Assembly (NCBI GenBank): GCA_016868035.1
Contig: VGID01000008.1
Span: 1 to 64,000 of the forward strand
Origin: Betaproteobacteria bacterium
GTDB lineage: Bacteria; Pseudomonadota; Gammaproteobacteria; Burkholderiales; SG8-41
Length of the DNA stretch: 64,000 bases
Direction of reading: 5' to 3'
A program made the position numbers and the translations under genes. Below the pieces are notes generated by a model, which saw only the letters and a list, made by a program, of their open reading frames with translations, searched no databases and had not been told where the DNA came from. Each line of letters begins with the position of its first letter. Within the stretch, counting starts at the first letter, position 1. Shown here in pieces: positions 24,516-31,749 of this stretch.

Positions 24516-24598
24516 TGTCGTACCCGCGCGACAGGAAATTACACGCGAAATCATACGGTTAACCAGCTCCCGCTGCGGACTGTCGTGTCAGAACGACA
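24516..24598. promoter_or_regulatory. Paired TGTCG-N8-CGACA palindromes
   Basis: Two copies of TGTCG-N8-CGACA, at 24516-24533 and 24581-24598, start 65 bp apart (about six helical turns) in the 373-bp gap upstream of the exported repeat protein at 24728 and of the divergent enolase gene. The first has 7-bp arms (CCTGTCG/CGACAGG). They look like a pair of operator sites for a dimeric regulator. Confidence 0.5.
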
Positions 24599-24727
24599 AA
24601 CCCGGCCCAGGGCTGGAACATAACTATCTGTTTTACCGCATCTTTCAGAGATGGCACGGAAGACGCTTTGTTCCAGGCGAGGCATTCCTCAACGAACAAC
24701 CTTGATCCACTTACCTGGAGAACATCG

Positions 24728-25252
24728 ATGACCAAACGTCCCATTGCTGTTGCAATCGTAGCGATCTTTTTCGGCGCGCAGCTCGCGGTGGCCGCGCTCG
24801 ACGAGAACGCGTCCGCCGAAGGCGAAGGGGATATCGCGAGCCTGCTGGCGCTCGAGACCCCGTCGCAACCCGCGCCCGAGCAGACGGCCAACACCGAGCA
24901 GGCCGCCGCACCCGAGCAGGACGCGGCCAAGGAGCAGGTTGCCGCGGTGGAGCCGGCTGCACCCGTCGAGCCGGCGGCAGCCGCCGAGCAACCGCTGCCC
25001 GCCAGGCCGGTGATCGCGCGCAGCAACGCGTTCCCGCGCTCGGCTGACGAGCAGTACATGCTGCCAACCCTGGCAGCGTACCTCGAGCAACGCGAGGCCC
25101 GGCTTGCTGCGAGCGGCCAGTTGATTGCGCGGGGCGACGTATTCCCGCGCTCGGCTGACGACCAGTACATGCTGCCCACCCTGGTCGAATACCTGGCCAA
25201 GAGGGAGCAACGCCGCGCAAGCATCCAGCTGGCGCAGTCGGAAGTGAAGTAA
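24728..25252 (+). CDS. Exported Ala/Glu-rich protein with two FPRSAD-QYMLPTL repeats
   Basis: Unrecognised exported protein of 174 residues. The ATG at 24728 has GGAG 10 bases before it and begins a clear signal peptide (MTKRPIAVAIVAIFFGAQLAVA). A low-complexity Ala/Glu/Pro/Gln region follows (about 45-90), then two copies of a 35-40-residue module sharing FPRSADxQYMLPTLxxYLxxRE. The modules are nearly identical to each other and unlike the linker, suggesting recent internal duplication. A strong terminator follows. It is single, with paired palindromes upstream, so it may be individually regulated. Function unknown. Confidence 0.7.
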   Translation: MTKRPIAVAIVAIFFGAQLAVAALDENASAEGEGDIASLLALETPSQPAPEQTANTEQAAAPEQDAAKEQVAAVEPAAPVEPAAAAEQPLPARPVIARSNAFPRSADEQYMLPTLAAYLEQREARLAASGQLIARGDVFPRSADDQYMLPTLVEYLAKREQRRASIQLAQSEVK

Positions 25253-25260
25253 CGTCGTTC

Positions 25261-25322
25261 ACGCCCGGCGCTCGCCGGGCGTCCAGGGCAAGGGGCGGCT
25301 TCGGCCGCCCTTTGTTTTTTTC
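25261..25322 (+). terminator. Double hairpin with T-run, rho-independent terminator
   Basis: A 22-bp palindrome (25261-25282, ACGCCCGGCG and its mirror) is followed by GGGCGGC-TTCG-GCCGCCC (25293-25310) and then TTTGTTTTTTT. The second hairpin with its UUCG tetraloop and T-tract is a textbook intrinsic terminator for the exported repeat protein gene. Confidence 0.92.
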
Positions 25323-25387
25323 CGGCTTGCCATTCGCCTTCCCGTTTGCGTTTACCATACCGGGTTCTTCGGGAGGAGGAAGGCGGC

Positions 25388-26140
25388 ATGTCGGACACAA
25401 CCGAGCTCGCAGGCAAGGTCGCGCTGGTCACCGGCGCATCACGCAATATCGGGCGCGCCATCGCGCTCGCTCTTGCCGGCGCGGGGGCCGCAGTCGCCGT
25501 CAACGCCCGCACGTCGAAGGAGGACGCCGAAAAGGTCGCGCAGGAAGTCCGGGCAGCCGGCGGCAAGGCGGAAGTCTATATGGCCGACATCGCGGACGCT
25601 GGCGCGGTGAAGACGATGGTCGACGCAATCCTCAAGCGCTTCGGCCGCATCGATATCCTGGTGCTCAACGCCTCGGTGCGCAGCGAGAAGCCCTTCACCG
25701 AGATGAATTTCGAGGAATGGCGCGTTCCGCTCTCGATCACGCTCGACGGCGCGTTCCACTGCGTGAAGGCGTGCCTGCCGGCGATGATCCAGGCGGGCGG
25801 CGGCGCGATCGTGACGCTCGGCGGACAGATGGCGCTCTCGGGCGCGAAGAACCGGGTGCACGGGTCGGTTGCCAAGCACGGCCTGGTCGGCATGACCCGC
25901 GCGCTTGCCCGCGAGTTCGGGGACCGCGGCATCCGCGTGAATTGCGTCGCCCCGGGCACGATGAATACGACGCGCGCCGCGGGACGCGCGCCCCGTCCCG
26001 ATGCGGCAAGCGCGGTGCCCTTGGGGCGCCCGGGTGAGCCAGACGAAATCGCGACGACCGTGCTTTTCCTCTGCGGCCAGGGGGCGAGTTTCATCAACGG
26101 CCAGACGATCCACGTGAACGGCGGGCAGATGATGTTCTAA
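25388..26140 (+). CDS. SDR-family protein lacking the usual catalytic Ser and Tyr
   Basis: Short-chain dehydrogenase/reductase fold of 250 residues. GGGAGGAGGAAGG precedes the ATG at 25388. The cofactor motif TGASRNIGRAI and the LVLNAS segment are intact, as is the C-terminal INGQTIHVNGG. The active-site region reads TLGGQMALSG and HGSVAKHGLVG: the Lys is present but the Tyr four residues before it is Gly, and the usual Ser is absent. It may be a redox-inactive or differently acting SDR. It is 78 bp upstream of an alpha/beta hydrolase gene on the same strand. Confidence 0.85.
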   Translation: MSDTTELAGKVALVTGASRNIGRAIALALAGAGAAVAVNARTSKEDAEKVAQEVRAAGGKAEVYMADIADAGAVKTMVDAILKRFGRIDILVLNASVRSEKPFTEMNFEEWRVPLSITLDGAFHCVKACLPAMIQAGGGAIVTLGGQMALSGAKNRVHGSVAKHGLVGMTRALAREFGDRGIRVNCVAPGTMNTTRAAGRAPRPDAASAVPLGRPGEPDEIATTVLFLCGQGASFINGQTIHVNGGQMMF

Positions 26141-26218
26141 GCTCGACGTTCCCGTGTGACCCGGCGACGAAGCGATGCGGCCGCAGGGGCAGAAGATCGG
26201 AATGACCAGGAGGGTGCA

Positions 26219-27427
26219 ATGACGGTAACGAGCAAAGCCGAGAAAGCCGCAATTCTCGCCGCACTGCCGGTGCGCGCGGACGAGGATCCCTACATTGTCG
26301 CGGTGGGCGGTTTCTACCGGCGCTGGTTCAACCTGATCGACGACCTGCAGCTCCTGACTGAAACGGTCGCGAAGCTCAAGGGAACCGAGGACGAGGACTG
26401 GGTCCCCGTGTGGAGCGCCGTCGCCGAACGCCATGAAAAGGAGGCCGACGCCGCGCTGAAGCGCGGCGACCGCGCCCGGGCGCGCCTTGATTTCCTGCAG
26501 GCGAAGAGCTACTACAGCATCGCGCGCTTTCCCTGCCCGTACCGTTCCGGCTCGCCGATCTGCCCCGCCGAGATGGGTCCGCTCAAGGCACAGGCCTACG
26601 AGCGCTACCTGGAGTGCTTCCGACGCGCCGCCGAGCTGCTCGACGACGGTATCGAGACCGTGCGCGTCGCGCGCGGCGGCAAGGAGGCGGTCGGCCACCT
26701 GCGGCTGCCGAAAGGCGCTTCGGCGGCCAAGCGCGCTCCCGCGGTGCTCGTGATGTGCGGCGCCGACATGTACAAGGAAGACCGCGAGAAATACGCCGAG
26801 AGCGCGCTCGCCGAAGGCATGGCGGCGCTGGTGGTGGACGCGCCGGGCACCGGTCAGACCACGTTCCCGCACGCGCCCGAATCCGTCACGGCGTGGCAGG
26901 CGGCGCTCGACGCGCTCGGCGCGCGGCCGGAAATAGACGGGGAGCGGATGGGCGCATTCGGGGTGAGCCGCGGAGGGCTTTGGGTGATGCGGCTCGCCGC
27001 GCACGATGCGCGCGTGAAGGCGCTGATCTCGGTGGCGCCCGCCGGCGTGGGCTACTGGGGCACGCCGGAGGAGCGGGCCGAATGGCGCAGGGCCGCGGAC
27101 GAGCGCGCGAAGAAGAACTGGTTCGGACCGCGCGGCACGCGCCCGGCGCTGCGGCCCATGACCGAGGAGCAGCAGCGCGAGGAATTCCTGCGCTGGTCGC
27201 TCAAGGACAACGGGTTGCTCGAGAAGCTCACCATGCCGATGTTCCTTGTGAACGGGAAGATGGACCACCTCTCGCCGATCGGCAATCTCTACCTCGCGCT
27301 GGAGAGCGGCCCGCCGACCGGGCGTGCCGCGCGCGTCTACCCGGACGACGGTCACATCGCCGCGAAGAACGAGCGCGAATGGGGGCCTGCGGGCTGGCGC
27401 TGGCTGCGCGAGCAACTCACCCGGTGA
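26219..27427 (+). CDS. Alpha/beta hydrolase, esterase/acyl-hydrolase type
   Basis: Serine hydrolase of 402 residues. AGGAGGG precedes the ATG at 26219 by a few bases. An N-terminal helical region (about 1-150) precedes the hydrolase core with the nucleophile elbow GVSRGGLW (Ser about 249), the acid in NGKMDHLSP and the His in YPDDGHIA. This layout resembles FrsA-like or DUF1100-type hydrolases and 2,6-dihydroxypseudooxynicotine hydrolase-like enzymes that cleave C-C bonds. The exact substrate is unknown. It follows the SDR gene and may be co-transcribed with it. Confidence 0.82.
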   Translation: MTVTSKAEKAAILAALPVRADEDPYIVAVGGFYRRWFNLIDDLQLLTETVAKLKGTEDEDWVPVWSAVAERHEKEADAALKRGDRARARLDFLQAKSYYSIARFPCPYRSGSPICPAEMGPLKAQAYERYLECFRRAAELLDDGIETVRVARGGKEAVGHLRLPKGASAAKRAPAVLVMCGADMYKEDREKYAESALAEGMAALVVDAPGTGQTTFPHAPESVTAWQAALDALGARPEIDGERMGAFGVSRGGLWVMRLAAHDARVKALISVAPAGVGYWGTPEERAEWRRAADERAKKNWFGPRGTRPALRPMTEEQQREEFLRWSLKDNGLLEKLTMPMFLVNGKMDHLSPIGNLYLALESGPPTGRAARVYPDDGHIAAKNEREWGPAGWRWLREQLTR

Positions 27428-27551
27428 GCGGGAATCAACGAGCGGGAGGTGACGGAAATCCCGCTAACCCGTCACCGCACCGATGCGTGACCTCCTGCCG
27501 CGACTACGTGCCGCCACTTCAACGCGCCTTACGGCCGCCGGCGCTGCGCGG

Positions 27552-27992
27552 CTAATCCTTCAGCACGCGCGGCCAGTTGGCATCGGCTTTCTTGATGTAG
27601 CCCGGAATGTCCTTGTTCCAGCGCGCCTGAATGTCGCGGTTCAGATTGAGGTAGAGCTTGCCGTCCACGACGGACCAAGCGTTGGGATCGATCTCCGGCG
27701 TGTAGCCCTGCGCGACTCCGTAGGCGCAATAGCCGCCGTACTGCGGCGCGTATTTCTGCGGAGCACCGGCGAACTTGTCGCGGTTCTCGGCGTTCGCGAA
27801 ATGCCAGGTTGCCCCGTTCCACTGATGGGTGAACTGTTTCGAGCCCCTGACCGGTCCCTTGCGATCGAAATAGGCGACCGGGTCGTAGCCGCGTATCGCG
27901 CCGTTGCGATCCGAGTACACCGGCGGCTTGTCCGCAAGCGCGGCCTGCGCGAAGAAAGCCGTAGCAATCAGGACGATCAGTCGTTTGAGCAT
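27552..27992 (-). CDS. Exported YHS-domain protein
   Basis: Protein of 146 residues with a Sec signal peptide (MLKRLIVLIATAFFAQAALA) and a YHS-type domain: GYDPVAYFDRKGPVRGSKQF, WHFANAENRDKFAGAP, YAPQYGGYCAYGVAQG. YHS domains are small, often metal-binding modules; exported versions are common in proteobacteria with poorly known roles. The convergent hydrolase gene ends 124 bp away. The gene appears monocistronic. Confidence 0.85.
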   Translation of the reverse strand: MLKRLIVLIATAFFAQAALADKPPVYSDRNGAIRGYDPVAYFDRKGPVRGSKQFTHQWNGATWHFANAENRDKFAGAPQKYAPQYGGYCAYGVAQGYTPEIDPNAWSVVDGKLYLNLNRDIQARWNKDIPGYIKKADANWPRVLKD

Positions 27993-28021
27993 GGCACACC
28001 CTCCTTGTTGATTGGATCGAA

Positions 28022-28132
28022 CTATGCGGTAGTCGTTCCCGCGCCCATTTTCTTACGCACGCGCTCCGCCGCCTGCCGCAGCCATCGGAAACAGAGATGA
28101 GAAACGGTTACGGAACAACGCGTTATGGGCAT
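28022..28132 (-). CDS. Possible small ORF coupled to the sirtuin gene by TAATG
   Basis: A 36-residue ORF starts with an ATG that overlaps the sirtuin stop codon (TAATG), the geometry of translational coupling, and contains a basic stretch RWLRQAAERVRKKMG. There is no homology I recognise and the length is marginal, so it may be chance. Confidence 0.25.
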   Translation of the reverse strand: MPITRCSVTVSHLCFRWLRQAAERVRKKMGAGTTTA

Positions 28133-28917
28133 TACCCGGCGCTTCCCATCACGCCGCCATCGTCGCCACAAATCCGCGGCAGGATCTCGCTGATCGGCGC
28201 GGGCAGAACCGCGTCGGCGATGGAATCGAACTGCGTCGCCTGCGCGTTGATGATCACGAACTTCGCGCCGGCCGCTTTGGCCAGCGGCGCTGCACCGGCC
28301 ACGGGGTAGACCTGCAGGCTCGTGCCTACCGCGAGTAGAAGATCCGTCTCGCGCGCCGAGCGCATCGCCCGCTCGATCACCTCGGGCACGAGCGCCTGCC
28401 CGAAGGAGATCGTGTCGCTCTTCAGTAATCCGCCGCACTCGCCGCAGGGCGGGTCCGCTTCGCCCGCGCGCACCCGGGCAAGCACGTCCTGCATCGGGCC
28501 CTTCCACCCGCAGGTGAGACAGATCGCCTGGTGCAGGTTGCCGTGCACCTCGATCACGAGCTGCGGCGAGTTGCCCGCGCGCAGGTGCAGCCCGTCGATG
28601 TTCTGCGTGATGAGCGCGTGGAGCTTGCCGCGCTGCTCGAGCGCAACGATCGCCATGTGGCCGGGGTTGGGCCGTGCCGTCCACACCGGATGGTCGAGCC
28701 GGCTCTGCCAGGAAGCCTTGCGCACTTCGGGGTCCGCGACGTAATGGCGGATGTCGGACAGGCGCTCGGCCTTGGGATCACGCGTCCACACGCCCTGCGG
28801 ACCGCGGAAGTCAGGGATGCCGGAGTCCGTCGAGATTCCCGCGCCGGTGAGCACGACCACGCGCCGGGCAGCGTCCACCCAGCCCCGGACCCGATCAGCG
28901 ATTGGGGTCGATCTCAC
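28132..28917 (-). CDS. Sirtuin-type NAD-dependent protein deacylase
   Basis: Sir2-family enzyme of 261 residues. It shows GAGIS (25-29) and SGIPDFRGP for NAD binding, TQNIDGLH (104-111), the catalytic His125 in EVHGN, and a Zn ribbon of Cys133, Cys136, Cys158 and Cys161 (two CxxC). The GTSLQVYPVAG segment completes the Rossmann part. It removes acyl groups from lysines and makes nicotinamide and O-acyl-ADP-ribose. The start is a GTG at 28917. A heptad repeat array lies just upstream, so its promoter is inside or beyond that array. Confidence 0.92.
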   Translation of the reverse strand: MRSTPIADRVRGWVDAARRVVVLTGAGISTDSGIPDFRGPQGVWTRDPKAERLSDIRHYVADPEVRKASWQSRLDHPVWTARPNPGHMAIVALEQRGKLHALITQNIDGLHLRAGNSPQLVIEVHGNLHQAICLTCGWKGPMQDVLARVRAGEADPPCGECGGLLKSDTISFGQALVPEVIERAMRSARETDLLLAVGTSLQVYPVAGAAPLAKAAGAKFVIINAQATQFDSIADAVLPAPISEILPRICGDDGGVMGSAG

Positions 28918-28939
28918 GGAGCCTCAACAAGGGTCACGG

Positions 28940-29040
28940 GTTCCAAGTTCAAGGTTCCGGGTTCCAGGTTCAAGGTTCCGGGTCTTTGAACGTTGAACCT
29001 TGAACGTTGAACGTTGAACGTTGAACCTTGAACGTTGAAC
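28940..29040. repeat. Facing GTTCNNN and NTTGAAC heptad arms
   Basis: Six GTTCNNN units (28940-28981) face eight NTTGAAC units (28985-29040) across a few bases, so the array can fold into a long hairpin. Same family as 1981-2051, 30051-30186 and 63594-63635. It fills the gap between the divergently placed sirtuin start and the quinone oxidoreductase stop. Confidence 0.9.
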
Positions 29041-29063
29041 TGTACGGCCGCAGATGCGGCCGA

Positions 29064-30038
29064 CTAGCCCATGCGCACGACGACCTTGCCGAGCTGCGCA
29101 TTCGACTCGACGTAAGCCTTCGCCGCCGGCAGCTCGTCGAACGGAAACACCTTGTCCACCAGGGGCGTGATGCGCCCGTCCGCGAACGCGGGCATCACTT
29201 CGCGTGCGAAACCGTGAGTCGCTTCGGCGCGCTCGGCGGGCGTGAGGTACGCGTTCGACAGGCCGAAAATCTCGAGGCGCTTGCCGTGCACCGGCTCGAG
29301 GTCCAGCTCGCACTTCATCGCCCCGTCCACGTAGCCCACGATCGCGAGCCGGCCCTGGTTGGCGAGCGAGCGCAGGCATCCCGGGAACGCGGTGCCGCCG
29401 ACGAGATTTACCGCGACGTTCACGCCTTTGCCGCCCGTCGCCTCCAGTACTTCGTCGGCAAAATCGCTGCCGCGCGCCCGAATGCCCACGTCGAGCCCGA
29501 TCGCCTTGAGCTTCGCGAGCTTGTCCGCGGCTCCGGAGGTGCCGGCCACTTTCGCCCCGGCGGCTTTCGCGATCTGCACGCACGCGACACCCACGCCCGA
29601 TGACACACCGGCGACCAGCAGCCATTCGCCCCGCTGCAGCCGCCCGTAGGGGTAGAGCGCTTCGTACGCGGTGATGTATGCGGTGGGGATCGAGGCGGCC
29701 TGCTCCCACGACAAGCGCTCGGGCATCTGAATTGCCTGCTCCTTCGCGACCGCGGCGTATTCGGAAAACGTGCCGCGCCCGCGCAGCAGGATGCGGTCGC
29801 CGGGCTTGAACCCGGTCACGCCCTCGCCCACCGCGTGTACTTCCCCCGCCCCGTCGCCCCCGGCGGGACGCGGGGTATCGACGCTGTGCAAACCGATGCT
29901 TGCCAGCAGCTCACCACGATTGAGCGAGGCCGCGCGCATGCGAACCACGAGCTCGCCCGCCCTGGGCTGCGGCACGGGCGCGTCGCGCAATTCCAGCGCG
30001 GTCTTGCCATGCTCGGACTTGATGTAAAAGGATTTCAT
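29064..30038 (-). CDS. Zinc-independent MDR quinone oxidoreductase-like protein
   Basis: NADPH:quinone oxidoreductase-type MDR protein of 324 residues. MKSFYIKSEHGKTALELRD starts at 30038, and the Rossmann segment LLVAGVSSGVGVACVQIAKA is clear. Structural-zinc cysteines of alcohol dehydrogenases are absent. It probably reduces quinones or alpha,beta-unsaturated carbonyls with NADPH. An in-frame ATG at 30077 would add 13 residues that are encoded by the start of a GTTCAAG repeat array; the shorter start is preferred. Confidence 0.88.
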   Translation of the reverse strand: MKSFYIKSEHGKTALELRDAPVPQPRAGELVVRMRAASLNRGELLASIGLHSVDTPRPAGGDGAGEVHAVGEGVTGFKPGDRILLRGRGTFSEYAAVAKEQAIQMPERLSWEQAASIPTAYITAYEALYPYGRLQRGEWLLVAGVSSGVGVACVQIAKAAGAKVAGTSGAADKLAKLKAIGLDVGIRARGSDFADEVLEATGGKGVNVAVNLVGGTAFPGCLRSLANQGRLAIVGYVDGAMKCELDLEPVHGKRLEIFGLSNAYLTPAERAEATHGFAREVMPAFADGRITPLVDKVFPFDELPAAKAYVESNAQLGKVVVRMG

Positions 30039-30050
30039 CGCGCTCTCGCT

Positions 30051-30186
30051 GTTCAAGGTTCCAGGTTCAAGGTTCAAGGTTCAAGGTTCAAGGTTCAAGG
30101 TTCAAGGTTCAAGGTTCAAGGTTCAAGGTTGGAGCCCTTCGTGGTCCCGCAGTTCGCACTTTGAACTTTGAACCTTGAACTTTGAA
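30051..30186. repeat. (GTTCAAG)11 array with facing CTTTGAA arm
   Basis: Eleven GTTCAAG units (one variant) cover 30051-30127; after a 31-bp spacer, four facing NTTTGAA/CCTTGAA units cover 30159-30186. The right arm lies inside the 3' end of the amidohydrolase gene, encoding its last residues. Confidence 0.9.
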
Positions 30187-30938
30187 CTCGATCTTGGCCG
30201 GTAGAAGCGCACCGCGTTCTCGTAGAACACCTTGCGCGCGAGCCCCTCGTCGAGGCTGTCGCGCATGAGATCGATGTCCGAAGGCAGGAACGGGCGCCGT
30301 GCCCGTTGCGACGGAAGATCGCTGCCGAACATCAGGCACTCCGGGTTTGCGCTCGCGAGATCGCGCAGCGCCGTCGGCACGTCGAGGTCGATCCTGCCGA
30401 AGCCCGTCGCCTTCACCTTCATGCCCTTCTCGGCAAGCACGAGCAGGGTCGGCAGGCCCGCCCGCGACAGCCCCAGGTGCGCAATGCTGACCAGCGGCAG
30501 CGCCGCGAGGGACGCGCGGATGGGCGCGAGGTCGCGGGCATCAGCGTAGAGCTCGACGTGCCAGCCGGCGAGCTCGTACACGCGACGCGCGACGCGGTCG
30601 AGATCCGCGATGTCTGCCGAGCCGCCGCGCACCAGGTTGAACCTCACGCCGCGCACGCCCGCCGCGTCGAGGCGCACGATCTCCTCGTCGGGCGTATCCA
30701 CCGGGATCTGGATCACGCCGACGAAAGTCGGGCCAAGCTTCGTGAGCGCGTCGTGCATGAACGTGGTATCGAAGCCTTGGAACGAGCCCGACACGACGGC
30801 GCCCCCGGCGATGCCGAGGCCGCGCGTGCGCTCCAGGTAATCCGCGGCGGGGAACGCGGGCGGAAAGAAGCCCTGGTTCTCCTGCACCGGGAAACGCAGG
30901 TCGATGATGTGGAAATGGCTGTCGAACAGTGAAAACAT
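30123..30938 (-). CDS. Amidohydrolase family (amidohydrolase_2, PDC-lactonase-like)
   Basis: TIM-barrel metal-dependent hydrolase of 271 residues starting MFSLFDSHFHIIDLRFPV; DSHFHI is the beta-1 metal-binding motif. Further on are SIAHLGLS and LMFGSDLPSQ, where the last Asp is the conserved catalytic residue of amidohydrolase_2 proteins such as 2-pyrone-4,6-dicarboxylate lactonase. The core ends about RFYRPR; the last 18 residues (KFKVQSSKCELRDHEGLQ) are written by the CTTTGAA arm of a heptad array, so the original stop codon was probably lost. The start at 30938 fits the family; the ORF can be read further upstream only through repeats. Confidence 0.85.
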   Translation of the reverse strand: MFSLFDSHFHIIDLRFPVQENQGFFPPAFPAADYLERTRGLGIAGGAVVSGSFQGFDTTFMHDALTKLGPTFVGVIQIPVDTPDEEIVRLDAAGVRGVRFNLVRGGSADIADLDRVARRVYELAGWHVELYADARDLAPIRASLAALPLVSIAHLGLSRAGLPTLLVLAEKGMKVKATGFGRIDLDVPTALRDLASANPECLMFGSDLPSQRARRPFLPSDIDLMRDSLDEGLARKVFYENAVRFYRPRSSSKFKVQSSKCELRDHEGLQP

Positions 30939-31005
30939 GACGCGGCGGGCCGAACTCCTAGCATAGCAAAGTTGGCATATAATCAGCCGCACCTCTCGCG
31001 GCCGC

Positions 31006-31095
31006 GGAAGATCGGAAATAGGGAATGGGAAATCGGAAATAGCAAGCGGTCGTCCGCGAAGCGCTGCCTTTACCATTCCCCATTACCCATTTCCC
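31006..31095. repeat. Facing NGGAAAT and ATTNCCC heptad arms
   Basis: Five heptads of the form NGGAAAT (31006-31040) face three ATTNCCC heptads (31075-31095). The right arm ends 10 bases before the start codon of the 2Fe-2S gene, so it occupies that gene's leader and leaves no recognisable ribosome site. Confidence 0.8.
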
Positions 31096-31104
31096 ACCCT
31101 CGTC

Positions 31105-31584
31105 ATGCGGGTCAAATTCAAGCTCAACGGTGATCCGGTCGAGGTAAACCTCCGCAGCGGCGACCGCCTGCTCGTGGACGTGCTGCGCGAGGATCTCGAG
31201 CTCACCGGCACCAAGCACGGCTGCGGCATCGGCGCCTGCGGCACCTGCACCGTGATCATGGACGGCTATCCGATCGCTTCGTGCATGCAGCTCGCCGCGT
31301 TGTGCGAAGGCGCGGAAATCCGCACCGTCGAAGGTCTCGCGGGCGCCGCCTCGCTCCATCCGGTGCAACAGGCCTTTGTCGACAAGTCCGCGCTCCAGTG
31401 CGGCATCTGCATACCGGGGCACGTCATGGCGGCATGCGCGCTGATCGAGCGCAGCCCGGACCCGAGCGACGAGGAGATCCGCGCGAGCCTGGACAGCGTC
31501 TACTGCCGCTGCACCGGCTACGCCCGCATCGAGCAGGCGTATCGCGAGGCAATCGCCGCGGTCCGCAAGGCTAGAAACTCGTGA
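31105..31584 (+). CDS. 2Fe-2S subunit of a molybdenum hydroxylase
   Basis: Small iron-sulfur subunit of 159 residues of the xanthine dehydrogenase/CoxS type. Its plant-ferredoxin-like cluster ligands are GCGIGACGTCTV and a following Cys (MDGYPIASC); the second, family-specific cluster uses CGICIPGHVMAAC and CRCTGYARI. It relays electrons from the Mo site to FAD. The next gene, 165 bp downstream, fuses the molybdopterin and FAD subunits, so together they form a complete hydroxylase. Confidence 0.93.
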   Translation: MRVKFKLNGDPVEVNLRSGDRLLVDVLREDLELTGTKHGCGIGACGTCTVIMDGYPIASCMQLAALCEGAEIRTVEGLAGAASLHPVQQAFVDKSALQCGICIPGHVMAACALIERSPDPSDEEIRASLDSVYCRCTGYARIEQAYREAIAAVRKARNS

Positions 31585-31589
31585 CGAAA

Positions 31590-31745
31590 GCAAGAAAAGA
31601 TCGGCCGCCGATGAACGCCGATTCGCGCCGATGAAAATCAACAACGCGCCTCAGGCGGTACCGAATTCACAGAAAGAATCGAACCGCTGTTTGGTGTGGG
31701 GTTTGCGTTCTCCGTGTTCTCTGTGCTCTCTGTGGCAGATACCGA
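31590..31745. repeat. Repeat-filled gap: GCCGATGAACG units and CTCTGTGNT 9-mers
   Basis: GCCGATGAACGCCGATTCG (31607-31625) is followed by repeats such as CTCCGTGTT, CTCTGTGCT and CTCTGTGGC (31711-31737). This 166-bp interval between the 2Fe-2S and fused Mo/FAD genes contains no gene and no clear ribosome site before the ATG at 31750. Confidence 0.55.
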
Positions 31746-31749
31746 CCCG

